Of a stretch of 64,000 nt of DNA, positions 9,218 to 16,460 are shown piece by piece. This DNA is from Comamonas koreensis. Its GTDB lineage: Bacteria > Pseudomonadota > Gammaproteobacteria > Burkholderiales > Burkholderiaceae_C. The notes below the pieces were generated by a model. That model worked only from the letters and a program-made list of their open reading frames with translations. It was not told the origin of the DNA and ran no database searches. Positions within the stretch are counted from its first letter, which is position 1. Each line of letters begins with the position of its first letter. Position numbers and translations under genes: made by a program. Where the stretch lies: the NCBI RefSeq assembly GCF_021026195.1, contig NZ_JAJNCT010000005.1, forward strand, positions 771,231-835,230. Reading direction: 5' to 3'.

Positions 9218-9709
9218 TCAGCTGGAAGTAGTGCCGGACCGCGTCTCGGAGTTTTTTTCCGCCCCTTGAGCCGAGCTGCCTTCATTGGTGGTGCGCACGT
9301 AGAGGCGGACCAGCTCGGCTTCAAAGCCGTCGAGTTCCTCTTCGAGCTGGGCTACCGCAGCGGGCGTGTACATGATGGGCTCACCATCTACGTCCTTGAT
9401 GTCCAGGTCGACCAAGGTGATGGCCAGAAACTCCGCATCGGTGATGGGCTTAGCCACCATCGTGGCTTCCATGAACGCGCGCACGCCGTCTGCAATGATC
9501 TCTGCTGGGTCGTCCAGGCGCTGCCGCAGCAAGGCACGCACTTCCTTGGTCATCTTGTTGGCTTCAATGCGGTGTTCCAGCGCCGTGCGTTCGGACTTCT
9601 TGAGGCGCTTAAAGCGTGCGCGGAACTTGATCTCGATGCGCTTGCCGTCGTCGCCTGGCAGGTACAGCGTGCCGGGTGCCCAGAAAGCGACGGAATTGAT
9701 AACAGCCAT
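9218..9709 (-). CDS. Tail assembly chaperone G-type protein
   Basis: 163 residues from ATG 9709, with AGGA upstream. It lies between tail tube and tape measure, the invariant place of the lambda gpG chaperone. It is highly charged and helical, without transmembrane segments (RIEIKFRARFKRLKKSERTALEH). Ten codons before its stop, the heptamer A AAA AAC occurs in the zero frame. A -1 shift there would replace the last ten residues with the 133-residue T segment. Ratio control between short and long forms is the known role of this arrangement. Confidence 0.75.
   Translation of the reverse strand: MAVINSVAFWAPGTLYLPGDDGKRIEIKFRARFKRLKKSERTALEHRIEANKMTKEVRALLRQRLDDPAEIIADGVRAFMEATMVAKPITDAEFLAITLVDLDIKDVDGEPIMYTPAAVAQLEEELDGFEAELVRLYVRTTNEGSSAQGAEKNSETRSGTTSS
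9251..9257 (-). other. Programmed -1 ribosomal frameshift site (A AAA AAC)
   Basis: On the minus strand the zero-frame codons read GCG GAA AAA AAC TCC. The heptamer A AAA AAC has the X-XXY-YYZ form of an efficient bacterial -1 slippery sequence. After slippage the frame continues CTC CGA GAC GCG GTC and is open all the way to the stop at 8850. Seven consecutive A residues (9252-9258) are present. I did not find a clear pseudoknot by eye. Confidence 0.75.
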
Positions 9710-9792
9710 GGTGTTCTATCCTGAAAGTGTGTTTCAAACAATGAAAGAGAAAGTGCCCGGGCGCGTGCCGGGCAGGAGAAATGCTCAGCGCG

Positions 9793-10740
9793 TCAGACGG
9801 TGATCGCCCATTCGTCGTTGCCCGCGTCCGATGGCACCAGGCGCATTGGGATCTCCACCATTTGGATGCCGTCCGCATCGCTGAATGTGGGCTTGCCAAT
9901 TTGAGCCAGCGGCGCGCTGATGGAGACAGTGTTGGTCGCCGCCTGGCCATGCGTGAGCAGAACCGGCACCTTCGCCCCCACGCGCGCCATCTCGATCCAG
10001 TCCTTCACATCTGCCGAGGTGTTGCGGAAGGTGACGTTCAGCGTAGAGCTGCGGCCGGTGATTTCCGTGGCGTCAATGCTCATCAAGTCTTGCTTGACGA
10101 CCTGATTGCCAAAGTCGAACTGGAACGAGCTCGCAGCGGCTTCGTAGCCGTCAATGGCCAGCGTCGTGTTGAGCTTGTTCACGCCGATAGGCTTTTGGAA
10201 CTTGCTGTAGTTCACGGCGGGCATGTTGGCCACCACTTCCACAGGGAAGAAGCCGCCCGTGAACTCGAATTGGTATTTGGGGATCTGCTTGGCGTCGACC
10301 GCGATCTTGCAGTTGCCCCGGGCACCGGCCATCTTGTAGAGCTGCTTGTCCATCACCGCATAGATGGTCACGCTCTCAATGTCATCGGTGACCGGCGCAA
10401 ACACGGTTTTAGCGTCTGGGTCTGGGGCGGCGGTATTGGTGGCGCTAGCTGCACAGGCACGCAGCAGCGTCGCGTAGCCGGGGATGGTGCCCGCAACGCC
10501 CACGCCAGCAAAGCCGACGCTGAAGGCAATTTTTCGGTACAGCGTGACGAGGGTCGATTCCGATGCGCCGAAGTGCGGCATCACAATGCCTTCTTCGACC
10601 TCGTCGCCTTCAATGGGCGTGAGAGTGACGTCGCTCACCTTGATCGCATCCGCTGCCACTGGGACAACGATGGTGCCGGAGACGGCTTCAATGGCCACCA
10701 GCAGGGCCAGCTTTTTGATGAACAGGGGTTTTGCAGCCAT
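9793..10740 (-). CDS. Major tail tube protein
   Basis: 315 residues from ATG 10740, with GGAAGG upstream. It is beta-rich with the pattern of siphovirus tube proteins: N-terminal MAAKPLFIKKLALLVAIE, a central PKYQFEFTGGFFPVE, and SFQFDFGNQVV..SIDATEITGRSSTLNVTFRN. It lies directly upstream of the G/GT chaperones and tape measure. It would polymerise into the non-contractile tail tube. No sheath gene is seen, so the tail is siphovirus-like rather than Mu-like. Confidence 0.75.
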   Translation of the reverse strand: MAAKPLFIKKLALLVAIEAVSGTIVVPVAADAIKVSDVTLTPIEGDEVEEGIVMPHFGASESTLVTLYRKIAFSVGFAGVGVAGTIPGYATLLRACAASATNTAAPDPDAKTVFAPVTDDIESVTIYAVMDKQLYKMAGARGNCKIAVDAKQIPKYQFEFTGGFFPVEVVANMPAVNYSKFQKPIGVNKLNTTLAIDGYEAAASSFQFDFGNQVVKQDLMSIDATEITGRSSTLNVTFRNTSADVKDWIEMARVGAKVPVLLTHGQAATNTVSISAPLAQIGKPTFSDADGIQMVEIPMRLVPSDAGNDEWAITV

Positions 10741-10745
10741 GGTGT

Positions 10746-10982
10746 TTAGCCTTCCTTGGTTTCATGGGTAGCCTGGGTGCCCGCCACACGTTGGCGTGCG
10801 CCCCGGACTACGGTGTAAAGGCCTCCTCGGCCGTGGTTTTGATCGGGTTCCGGCGTTGCCTCTTGGACTGGCGCGGCGGCCGTCTGGGGCTGAACCAGGA
10901 CTGCTCCATCGGCTCCACCGGTGGCCGGGGCCGACGATTGCGAAGCCGGTACGGCGGGATTTTTGACATTGGTCTTACTCAT
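10746..10982 (-). CDS. Small phage tail-region protein, function unknown
   Basis: 78 residues from ATG 10982 (an in-frame ATG at 11003 is an alternative). It overlaps the end of the preceding tail completion gene by eight bases. The N-terminal half is low-complexity Pro/Ala/Gln (PASQSSAPATGGADGAVLV). A short basic stretch, LYTVVRGARQRVAG, lies near the C-terminus. No family is recognised. Confidence 0.5.
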   Translation of the reverse strand: MSKTNVKNPAVPASQSSAPATGGADGAVLVQPQTAAAPVQEATPEPDQNHGRGGLYTVVRGARQRVAGTQATHETKEG

Positions 10983-11403
10983 CACTGCTCCAGTACTGCT
11001 CAATCAGAAAGTCATCGCCCCACCAGACGCGGCCGCTCTCCATGTCGATGAGCTGGCCGCCACCGGCGGTAAACGGCGCCTGAGCACCAGGTGGCGTCCA
11101 GCCCATCAGCTTTTTGCGCACTGCCTCGCGGAATGGCTCCAGGTCGTTGAAGGCAGCGGCGCCCGTGCCGTCACGCTTGTTGTCGATCACCAGAACCACG
11201 CCGAAGGTGGAATCCACGAGCTGGGTGACATCGCCTGTGAACCCTTCGTCCTCGCGTGGTAAGTCCCGGAGCGGCACCACAAAGATGCCTGGCGTGGCCA
11301 CCACAGGGGCCTTCAGAGCTGCTGCCAGCTCTACTGCGCCCTGCACCGACCGAATGCCAGGAATGCCTTTGAGGCGGTCAATGACGGCTTGCACCAAGCT
11401 CAT
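10975..11403 (-). CDS. Tail terminator/completion-like protein
   Basis: 142 residues, with ATG 11403 overlapping the stop of the gp36-like gene. The sequence (VIDRLKGIPGIRSVQGAVELAAAL, then FGVVLVIDNKRDGTGAAAFNDLEPFREAVRKKLMGW) matches the small alpha/beta tail terminator or minor tail proteins found directly after DUF1320 genes in transposable siphophages. It would cap the tail tube at the head side. Confidence 0.6.
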   Translation of the reverse strand: MSLVQAVIDRLKGIPGIRSVQGAVELAAALKAPVVATPGIFVVPLRDLPREDEGFTGDVTQLVDSTFGVVLVIDNKRDGTGAAAFNDLEPFREAVRKKLMGWTPPGAQAPFTAGGGQLIDMESGRVWWGDDFLIEQYWSSDE

Positions 11404-11936
11404 CGGAAGCTGCGCAGCTGACTGCGTCCGAAAACCGGCTCGGGATAGCTGAAGCGCACATCGGTGCCAGCGCCGCCTTGGCCTGGTGCTTGGGGGTCGC
11501 CAGCGCCCAGGCTGAAACTGCCATCAGCTACCTGCTGCAGCAGCTGGCGAGCGTCCCGGTAGTCGCGGAAGATCGGAGAAGACTTTTCGTCGCTGATGGT
11601 GTCCTTGGCCAGGAGGTAGCGGGTAATGGCCCGCGACCAGGCCGCAATCAGCTTCATCGGCTTCTCACCTGGCAGTGCCAGTGGCACTGCATAACCGCGC
11701 TTGACCAGGTAGCCGTCAATCAGCGAATCAGCTTCGGAGACGGCCTCATTGACCCGGCGCAGCGCGTCATCTGCATCAGCAAGCGCCTCGGGGGGCCATG
11801 CGCTGCGGTCCGCACCGCGCAGGGTCGCGTCCATCAGCTCAGTGTCAACCACGGGGCGGTTATCGTCCGTGGCGACCTGAGCCAATTCGCGTGCGCCTGG
11901 GCGCTCGGCAAGTTCTGCGTGCGAGATATAGGGCAT
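11400..11936 (-). CDS. DUF1320 family protein (Mu gp36-like head-tail connector)
   Basis: 178 residues. The start MPYISHAELAERPGARELAQ and the core AVSEADSLIDGYLVKRGYAVPL..LIAAWSRAITRYLLA are characteristic of DUF1320, the Mu gp36 family, which has a connector fold bridging portal and tail. It lies after the capsid gene, its usual position. A Gly/Gln-rich linker near residues 150-160 precedes the C-terminus. The 94-bp gap to the capsid gene holds no feature I can support. Confidence 0.8.
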   Translation of the reverse strand: MPYISHAELAERPGARELAQVATDDNRPVVDTELMDATLRGADRSAWPPEALADADDALRRVNEAVSEADSLIDGYLVKRGYAVPLALPGEKPMKLIAAWSRAITRYLLAKDTISDEKSSPIFRDYRDARQLLQQVADGSFSLGAGDPQAPGQGGAGTDVRFSYPEPVFGRSQLRSFR

Positions 11937-12030
11937 GGTTCAAAAATGGAGGTTGCCGGGGTGTTGCTGTGGTCGGGCTATCCGCCCCCGGCTGCAGACG
12001 CGGCGAATGCCGCACGCCTCTATGGGTGTT

Positions 12031-12939
12031 TCAGTCCAGCCAAGGCGAGACCAGGGAGGTCAAACGCCCCTTCAGGGTGTTGTTCTCTGTGCCGCCACCG
12101 GGCAGCGCAATGAGGTCGTTGGTCAGCAGGCGCGCTGCTTGGTCTTCCAGATTGGAGGGAATCACCAGCATGGTTGCGCGCAGTGCCAGCTTGCGGTTGC
12201 CGTCGCCGGTGCGGCCGCCAATCGCTTTGATGGCCTTCCAGAGGTTCTCCTGCGTCAGTTCCCGGTTGCTGGCCTGGGCCATCTGCCAGAAACCAAAGCC
12301 CACGTTGTTGCGCGAGTCCACGCCATAGACATACTCGGCCTGGTGGAAGACATTGGCGTCTGTCTCGTTGGTGAGCGAGACAAAGTTGGGCTTTTTGCGG
12401 TCCTGGAAGATCAACGGCTTGATTGCGCGGGTCGTGTCCAGCACATACCAGGTGGGGCCATTGCCGCCCAGGTCAGCATTGCTTTGCGCCACCGGCTTGC
12501 CCGTAGCGTCCTTGACCGGGTGGTTGTCGGCAAAGAACGCCTTACCGTCGTAGCACTTGACCCGGTCGCCAGCCTTGAGCAGGTTAAACACCATCTCGTC
12601 AGGCTGCGCGCCAGCCGAGCGGCCCAGCTCGGTCATCAGCGGGGTATAGACGCCGTAATTGTCATCTTCGATGGAAGTGCGCGGCACGCCAACGGTCAGC
12701 TCGAAAGGCTTGTTTTTGATGGCATAGCCGTGCGCTTCGAGGCCGTGGATGACGCGGTCGCCGATCCATTCGCGCATGCCCGGCAGCTGGCCCAGCCAGC
12801 CGTATTCTTCTGTGCCAGTGGTACTGGGCACCACGGTGGCCAGCTGCTGGTAGATGCTCTGCGCTGCAGTCAGGCCGCCTTGGAATGCGGCTTTGTAGCC
12901 ACGGCGCAGCAGCTGAAGGTTTGCCGATGTGATTTCCAT
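12031..12939 (-). CDS. Major capsid protein (Mu gpT-like)
   Basis: 302 residues from ATG 12939, preceded by CGGAGAAGC; the upstream in-frame extension to 13272 overlaps the decoration gene and lacks coding character. The N-terminus MEITSANLQLLRRGYKAAFQGGL is typical of the Mu gpT major head subunit, and length matches (about 305). Motifs such as VPRTSIEDDNYGVYTPLMTELG and PTWYVLDTTRAIKPLIFQ agree. It assembles the icosahedral head with the protease/scaffold encoded just upstream. Confidence 0.9.
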   Translation of the reverse strand: MEITSANLQLLRRGYKAAFQGGLTAAQSIYQQLATVVPSTTGTEEYGWLGQLPGMREWIGDRVIHGLEAHGYAIKNKPFELTVGVPRTSIEDDNYGVYTPLMTELGRSAGAQPDEMVFNLLKAGDRVKCYDGKAFFADNHPVKDATGKPVAQSNADLGGNGPTWYVLDTTRAIKPLIFQDRKKPNFVSLTNETDANVFHQAEYVYGVDSRNNVGFGFWQMAQASNRELTQENLWKAIKAIGGRTGDGNRKLALRATMLVIPSNLEDQAARLLTNDLIALPGGGTENNTLKGRLTSLVSPWLD

Positions 12940-12979
12940 TTGAGTGCTTCTCCGAATAGGTGAGGTAGTGGCCTGGGTG

Positions 12980-13393
12980 TCAGGCAGAGGTGGGCGCGGC
13001 GGCCTTGCCGATATCAACCCAGACGCCAGCGTCATCGACGTCCAGGATTTCGCCCGCAATGCTGGTGCCAGTCTTGCCGACGGTCTGGTCATCCACCACA
13101 AAGGCATTGCTGCCGATCTGGGCTCGGGTGATTGCTGCGGCGCCTTCAGCGTTGTCCAGACGGAACACAGTGCGCTCGCCATGAGCCAGCTCGGCGCCTT
13201 CTGCCTGCACTGCGCGCACGGTGGCCACTGCATGCACAGGCTTTTTGTCGGCGGCCACAGAGGCCTTGGCATTGCCTGCAGCGTCGAGGGTGAACATGCC
13301 GCCGGTGTAGATCACGGCGCCCGCAGCCAGAGGCGCGGCCACGCTGTAGCCAATGCGGCGGGGGGTGTTTCGGTCTTGGGTCAGTGCAGCCAT
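12980..13393 (-). CDS. Capsid decoration/stabilising protein
   Basis: 137 residues from ATG 13393, with TGGAGCCC upstream. The sequence (RRIGYSVAAPLAAGAVIYTGGMFTLDAAG, then ERTVFRLDN, then GEILDVDDAGVWVDIGKAA) fits the small beta-rich head decoration or DUF2190-like proteins between scaffold and capsid genes of Mu-like siphophages. It probably binds the outer capsid surface. Confidence 0.65.
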   Translation of the reverse strand: MAALTQDRNTPRRIGYSVAAPLAAGAVIYTGGMFTLDAAGNAKASVAADKKPVHAVATVRAVQAEGAELAHGERTVFRLDNAEGAAAITRAQIGSNAFVVDDQTVGKTGTSIAGEILDVDDAGVWVDIGKAAAPTSA

Positions 13394-13428
13394 GAGGGCT
13401 CCAGGTTGGTTAGGTAGGAATGGCCCGC

Positions 13429-13977
13429 TTAGGCCTCGGTGGCCGCGTATGCCTCGGGCGTCAAGCCCATAGCAGAGCAAACGGCCTGCTCAGCAGCCGA
13501 CAGGCCATTCGCGCCGGTCTGTTGGCCCTTGGGCGCTTTGCCGCCCGTCTGGGTGGCTGTCAGCGCAGCAATGGGCTGGGCGGTCTTCAGGTAGCCAGTC
13601 AACGCGGCCATGTTGGCCTTGCCCAGTTCGCGCGCCCAAGCCTCTTGAGAGGGCAGCAGGCGGCCATCGGCCAGCGCTGGCACGATGGCCGCGTCGATGT
13701 CGGTATCCAACTGGCGGGCCGTGAGCGCAGCCAACTGGGTCTGCACATCGGTGAGCATGTCCAGGGGCACGAACTTGGCCGGGTCCGGGGTGCTGTTTTG
13801 CATGGCGCTGCAGGCGGCGGTCACCGCCGTAGCCTTGTCTTCGGGCTTGAGCTTGAGGCCCTCGCGGGCCGCAGCGGCTACAGCCACGGTGTCGTTCAGG
13901 GCCGTCAGCGCGGCTTGTTCGGTGGTGGCTTCGGGCAGGCCGAGAGCGGCCAGCATTGCTTTGAGCAAGGGGTTCAT
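13429..13977 (-). CDS. Internal scaffold protein (Mu gpZ-like) from nested in-frame start
   Basis: An in-frame ATG at 13977 (codon 204 of the protease gene) follows GAGGAATCC, a better ribosome site than the protease start itself has. It would give a 182-residue protein equal to the protease C-terminal half (MNPLLKAMLAALGL...AYAATEA). Ala-rich and helical, it fits a capsid scaffold. In Mu the scaffold gene Z is nested in-frame in the protease gene I in the same way. That this start is used here is inferred. Confidence 0.65.
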   Translation of the reverse strand: MNPLLKAMLAALGLPEATTEQAALTALNDTVAVAAAAREGLKLKPEDKATAVTAACSAMQNSTPDPAKFVPLDMLTDVQTQLAALTARQLDTDIDAAIVPALADGRLLPSQEAWARELGKANMAALTGYLKTAQPIAALTATQTGGKAPKGQQTGANGLSAAEQAVCSAMGLTPEAYAATEA

Positions 13978-14586
13978 GGATTCCTCGGGGTTGGTTTTGG
14001 GGGAGGCGGAAAACTGCGCGCTGGCGGCCGCTTGCATGGTGTTGAGGGCCTGCATGCCATGAATCGCGGGGTTGTTGGTGAGCGCCCCCATGGTCATCTG
14101 CAGCACCTCGCCGCTGTGCTGGTCGTACAGAAAAACGGGGCTGAAATAGCGATACTCGCCATCGTCAATCTGCTGCTGCGCCTTAGCGGTCAGCTCAGCT
14201 TCGGCAAACAGTCCCTGGCCATCAATCCAGCGCAGGCCATGAATCCAGCCCGCTGCAGGGGCTGGCTGGCCATTCGTTTCCTTGTGCAGAGTCTGGTGCT
14301 CGTAGTCGATCACCAGGGGCTGCGTGGACGAGAAGCGGGTGATTACCCTGGACGCGATGGCAGCATTGATACGCCAGGCAGGCACATCCATTTGGCGGCC
14401 GTCGCTGGGGCTGAAGTCTTGCGCGGGGGTGAGCTGCAGCAGCACACGCCCGTTGGCCTCTCGCGGGCCTACGGCGCTAAAGCTGCAAGCTGCAACGGCT
14501 GCAGAGCCCGCAGCGGATGCGGCTGAGCAGACCGCGAGGGCGGCCATGAGAGCAAGGCTGATGCGTGTTTTGTGCATACCCGCCAT
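13429..14586 (-). CDS. Head maturation protease/scaffold (Mu gpI-like)
   Basis: 385 residues. The core at about residues 45-180 (GRVLLQLTPAQDFSPSDGRQMDVPAWRIN, VIDYEHQTLHKETNG, AAGWIHGLRWIDGQGLFAEAELTAKAQQQI, YRYFSPVFLYD) is the Mu gpI-type capsid protease. It cleaves itself, scaffold and capsid during head maturation. The N-terminal 35 residues are unusually Ala-rich and hydrophobic and look like a signal peptide, but a cytoplasmic role is expected. The start is uncertain (14586 or 14577; neither has a clear ribosome site). The GGTC-N4-GACC element lies 22 bp upstream. Confidence 0.85.
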   Translation of the reverse strand: MAGMHKTRISLALMAALAVCSAASAAGSAAVAACSFSAVGPREANGRVLLQLTPAQDFSPSDGRQMDVPAWRINAAIASRVITRFSSTQPLVIDYEHQTLHKETNGQPAPAAGWIHGLRWIDGQGLFAEAELTAKAQQQIDDGEYRYFSPVFLYDQHSGEVLQMTMGALTNNPAIHGMQALNTMQAAASAQFSASPKTNPEESMNPLLKAMLAALGLPEATTEQAALTALNDTVAVAAAAREGLKLKPEDKATAVTAACSAMQNSTPDPAKFVPLDMLTDVQTQLAALTARQLDTDIDAAIVPALADGRLLPSQEAWARELGKANMAALTGYLKTAQPIAALTATQTGGKAPKGQQTGANGLSAAEQAVCSAMGLTPEAYAATEA

Positions 14587-14606
14587 AGTGGCGGGCGGGC
14601 CCTAAA

Positions 14607-14628
14607 CGGTCTTTTGACCGGGGGCACA
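14607..14628 (-). promoter_or_regulatory. Late-operon dyad element, copy 1 (CGGTC-TTTT-GACCG plus GGGGCACA)
   Basis: Read on the + strand, this is a perfect inverted repeat CGGTC/GACCG around TTTT, followed by GGGGCACA. The same block with one change in the loop occurs at 23071-23091. Both copies lie in short gaps just upstream of minus-strand late genes (protease here, holin there) and in the same orientation. Shared sequence outside genes at two transcription-unit starts suggests a binding site for a phage late activator, with Mor the obvious candidate. This is inference. Confidence 0.5.
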
Positions 14629-14643
14629 ACTGGTGGGCGCGGG

Positions 14644-15117
14644 TCAGTCGGGCAAGCCGTTGAGGCGCCGGTGATACCAGTCCTGGACGATGTCCAATGC
14701 CTCTGCATTGTCTGCAGCTGATAAGCCTGCAAATTGGCGCTTTTTCATTTTGCCATTGATGCCCGTGCCGTTGCCACCTGCATTGTGAATGGCTGCATAT
14801 AGGCTGTTACTGCCCCAGGCCACCATGACAGCGCTTTGCACCTGGTAGTGAATGCCTCGGCGCAAATAGGCGTTCAGCGTCAGAATCAAGTTGCTGTTTT
14901 GCTTCTTGCGCTTGAGATAGCCGGGGGATAACGGCGCCCACGCATTGCCGTCTGGGTCGGTTTGGGTCTTGAATCGGTCCTGGGTGCTCTTCTGAAAGTA
15001 CTCGCCCAGCCTCGACATCAGCGGGGTGGTGTCCAGGCCAGGCACTGCCTGCAGGCGCTCCTGCAGCGCTGTGTCTGTGAGGCTGATGCTGACGCTGGCG
15101 CCTTGTGCAGTGGCCAT
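14644..15117 (-). CDS. Phage virion morphogenesis protein (Mu gpG-like)
   Basis: 157 residues. The sequence (VSISLTDTALQERLQAV, then MSRLGEYFQKSTQDRFKTQTDPDGNAWAPL, then ILTLNAYLRRGIHYQV, then SLYAAIHNAGG) is that of the phage virion morphogenesis family. In Mu, gpG is a head-tail assembly factor acting at the connector. It is separated from the gpF-like gene by a 110-bp gap containing a hairpin. Confidence 0.85.
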   Translation of the reverse strand: MATAQGASVSISLTDTALQERLQAVPGLDTTPLMSRLGEYFQKSTQDRFKTQTDPDGNAWAPLSPGYLKRKKQNSNLILTLNAYLRRGIHYQVQSAVMVAWGSNSLYAAIHNAGGNGTGINGKMKKRQFAGLSAADNAEALDIVQDWYHRRLNGLPD

Positions 15118-15142
15118 TGCTTAATCCTTGGGCAGCTGTAAA

Positions 15143-15230
15143 ATGCAAGATGACAAACGGGCAGCGGCTGCCACCGCCTCCAATCCCCGTTTGACACAAA
15201 CCGGCTTGTGGCAGAGGGCCGGTTTTTCTA
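15143..15230 (+). ncRNA. Possible small transcript or com-like remnant with terminator hairpin
   Basis: The gap between two minus-strand head genes holds a + strand hairpin, AAACCGGC/GCCGGTTT (about 15198-15226), followed by a short T run: a rho-independent terminator for rightward transcription, although neighbours run leftward. Upstream lies TAAAAT and then ATGCAAGAT, which recalls the start of Mu com genes, but no cysteine zinc finger follows. It could be a small RNA or a decayed com gene. Weak evidence. Confidence 0.25.
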
Positions 15231-16460
15231 TGGGCGCTTGTAAAGCCGCACGCCCACCCGCGAGCCCTCCAGGTATGCTAAGTCCTCGGGGGCGAAAGTG
15301 GTCACCCCTGTCCAGCCGTCAGGCGTCAGCTCAAAAACAGCCAGCGCGGGAGCATCCTCCCCCTCGACCGTAAATCTCGCTATGTAGCGGCGGCGCACAA
15401 ATGCCCGGTTGACACCGAACGCCCATTCCACCCGCGCCCAGACCTCGTCGGGGTCCTTGAGGGCCATCGCCAGCAGCCTCATGAAGGGGCCTCGGCCGCG
15501 CTTATCTGCTTTGAGGTTGCCCTTGGCATCGAGGAACAGTTCTTTGCCCACCACCAGGCGCTCACCCAGCACATCACGAACCACGGCAGGTGCCGCCAGA
15601 TCGGCGCCAAACTCGGCCAGGAATGCTTGCGCATAGTCGGCAGACGCAAGGCCCTGGGGCAGCACCACCGAGCCCGGCAAGGCCCTGGGAGGCGGGAGTG
15701 GGTCGGCGGCAACATGGTTTGGCAGGCCCGGGCCGCCAGAAGCGGTATTGGTTGGCAGAACAGGCTTTTCCGGGGGGATGGCGCTGCGCATGCGCGCCGC
15801 GCCTGGCGCGTACTCAAATCCGGGGTCGATGCCTTCTGGCACTCGCACCGTCCTTGGGTTCTGGCTGTTTTTTCCGATGACCTGGTCAACGTAGTGCACC
15901 TCTGGCGCCTGGTCGGGCTCGGACTTTCCCAGCTTGGCCAGGTCGCGGCTCCAAAGACCCCGAACAGTGCATTGGCAGCCCCAGCCATTGGGCGGGAAGT
16001 GGGTCTCCCAGAACGGGTCATCCTTGGCAAGCACCAGGCCATCCCAAGACAAGTGCAGCTCGCGTGGGTGTTTCACCCAGTCCGCATGCTCGTATTGCCA
16101 ATATGGCGCGGCCTGCAGCTGCTCGTAGCGGCCAGCGGCATAGCTGGTGGCGAGGTTCGTGTCGTAGATCACACGGCTGCGCCAGTCCCGCCCGCCGTTG
16201 TAGTCCCAGCCGTGCTTGGCAACGATCATGTCAAAGTCGCGCCGGAAGTCTTCAAGGGTGGTGCCATCTGCAATGGCGCGCTCCACTGCTGCACGGAAAT
16301 CAGACACGATGGCGTCGCGGTTGGCCCCGGCCACCACAAATGCCCAGTCGTGTTCCCTGGTGTAGATGTCTGTCCAGCCCGTGGTGGGCAGGTTCAGCTT
16401 GCGCTGAAAAAACGCCAGCTGCTCTGCAAATGGCAAGGCTCCAAAGGCGGCCGATGCCAT
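15228..16460 (-). CDS. Head morphogenesis protein (SPP1 gp7/Mu gpF-like) with C-terminal PBECR2-like domain
   Basis: 410 residues. Residues 1-190 carry the gpF/SPP1 gp7 minor head signature (FFQRKLNLPTTGWTDIYTREHDWAFVVAGAN, VIYDTNLATSYAAGRYEQ, PFWETHFPPNGWGCQCTVRGLW). After a proline-rich linker (residues 230-265), the last ~115 residues (ERLVVGKELFLDAKGNLK..DPDEVWARVEW..FVRRRYIARF..DGWTGVTTFAP) match what I know of the PBECR2 domain, a Barnase/EndoU/ColicinE5/RelE-like nuclease fold fused to phage head proteins. The protein is thought to enter the capsid and may be injected; any nuclease activity here is inferred. It overlaps the portal gene stop. Confidence 0.8.
   Translation of the reverse strand: MASAAFGALPFAEQLAFFQRKLNLPTTGWTDIYTREHDWAFVVAGANRDAIVSDFRAAVERAIADGTTLEDFRRDFDMIVAKHGWDYNGGRDWRSRVIYDTNLATSYAAGRYEQLQAAPYWQYEHADWVKHPRELHLSWDGLVLAKDDPFWETHFPPNGWGCQCTVRGLWSRDLAKLGKSEPDQAPEVHYVDQVIGKNSQNPRTVRVPEGIDPGFEYAPGAARMRSAIPPEKPVLPTNTASGGPGLPNHVAADPLPPPRALPGSVVLPQGLASADYAQAFLAEFGADLAAPAVVRDVLGERLVVGKELFLDAKGNLKADKRGRGPFMRLLAMALKDPDEVWARVEWAFGVNRAFVRRRYIARFTVEGEDAPALAVFELTPDGWTGVTTFAPEDLAYLEGSRVGVRLYKRP

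Noticed and set aside
9094-9324. 76-codon minus-strand frame across the G/T junction
   Set aside because: It is the third frame of this overlap. The other two are explained by the chaperone and its frameshift extension.
12940-13272. N-terminal extension of the capsid gene to 13272
   Set aside because: The extension is antisense-like Pro/Ser/Trp text in another frame of the decoration gene. ATG 12939 has a good ribosome site and gives the normal gpT length.
13429-14586. Secretion signal on the capsid protease
   Set aside because: The Ala-rich hydrophobic N-terminus resembles a signal peptide, but Mu-type head proteases act in the cytoplasm. More likely a start-site artefact or family feature.
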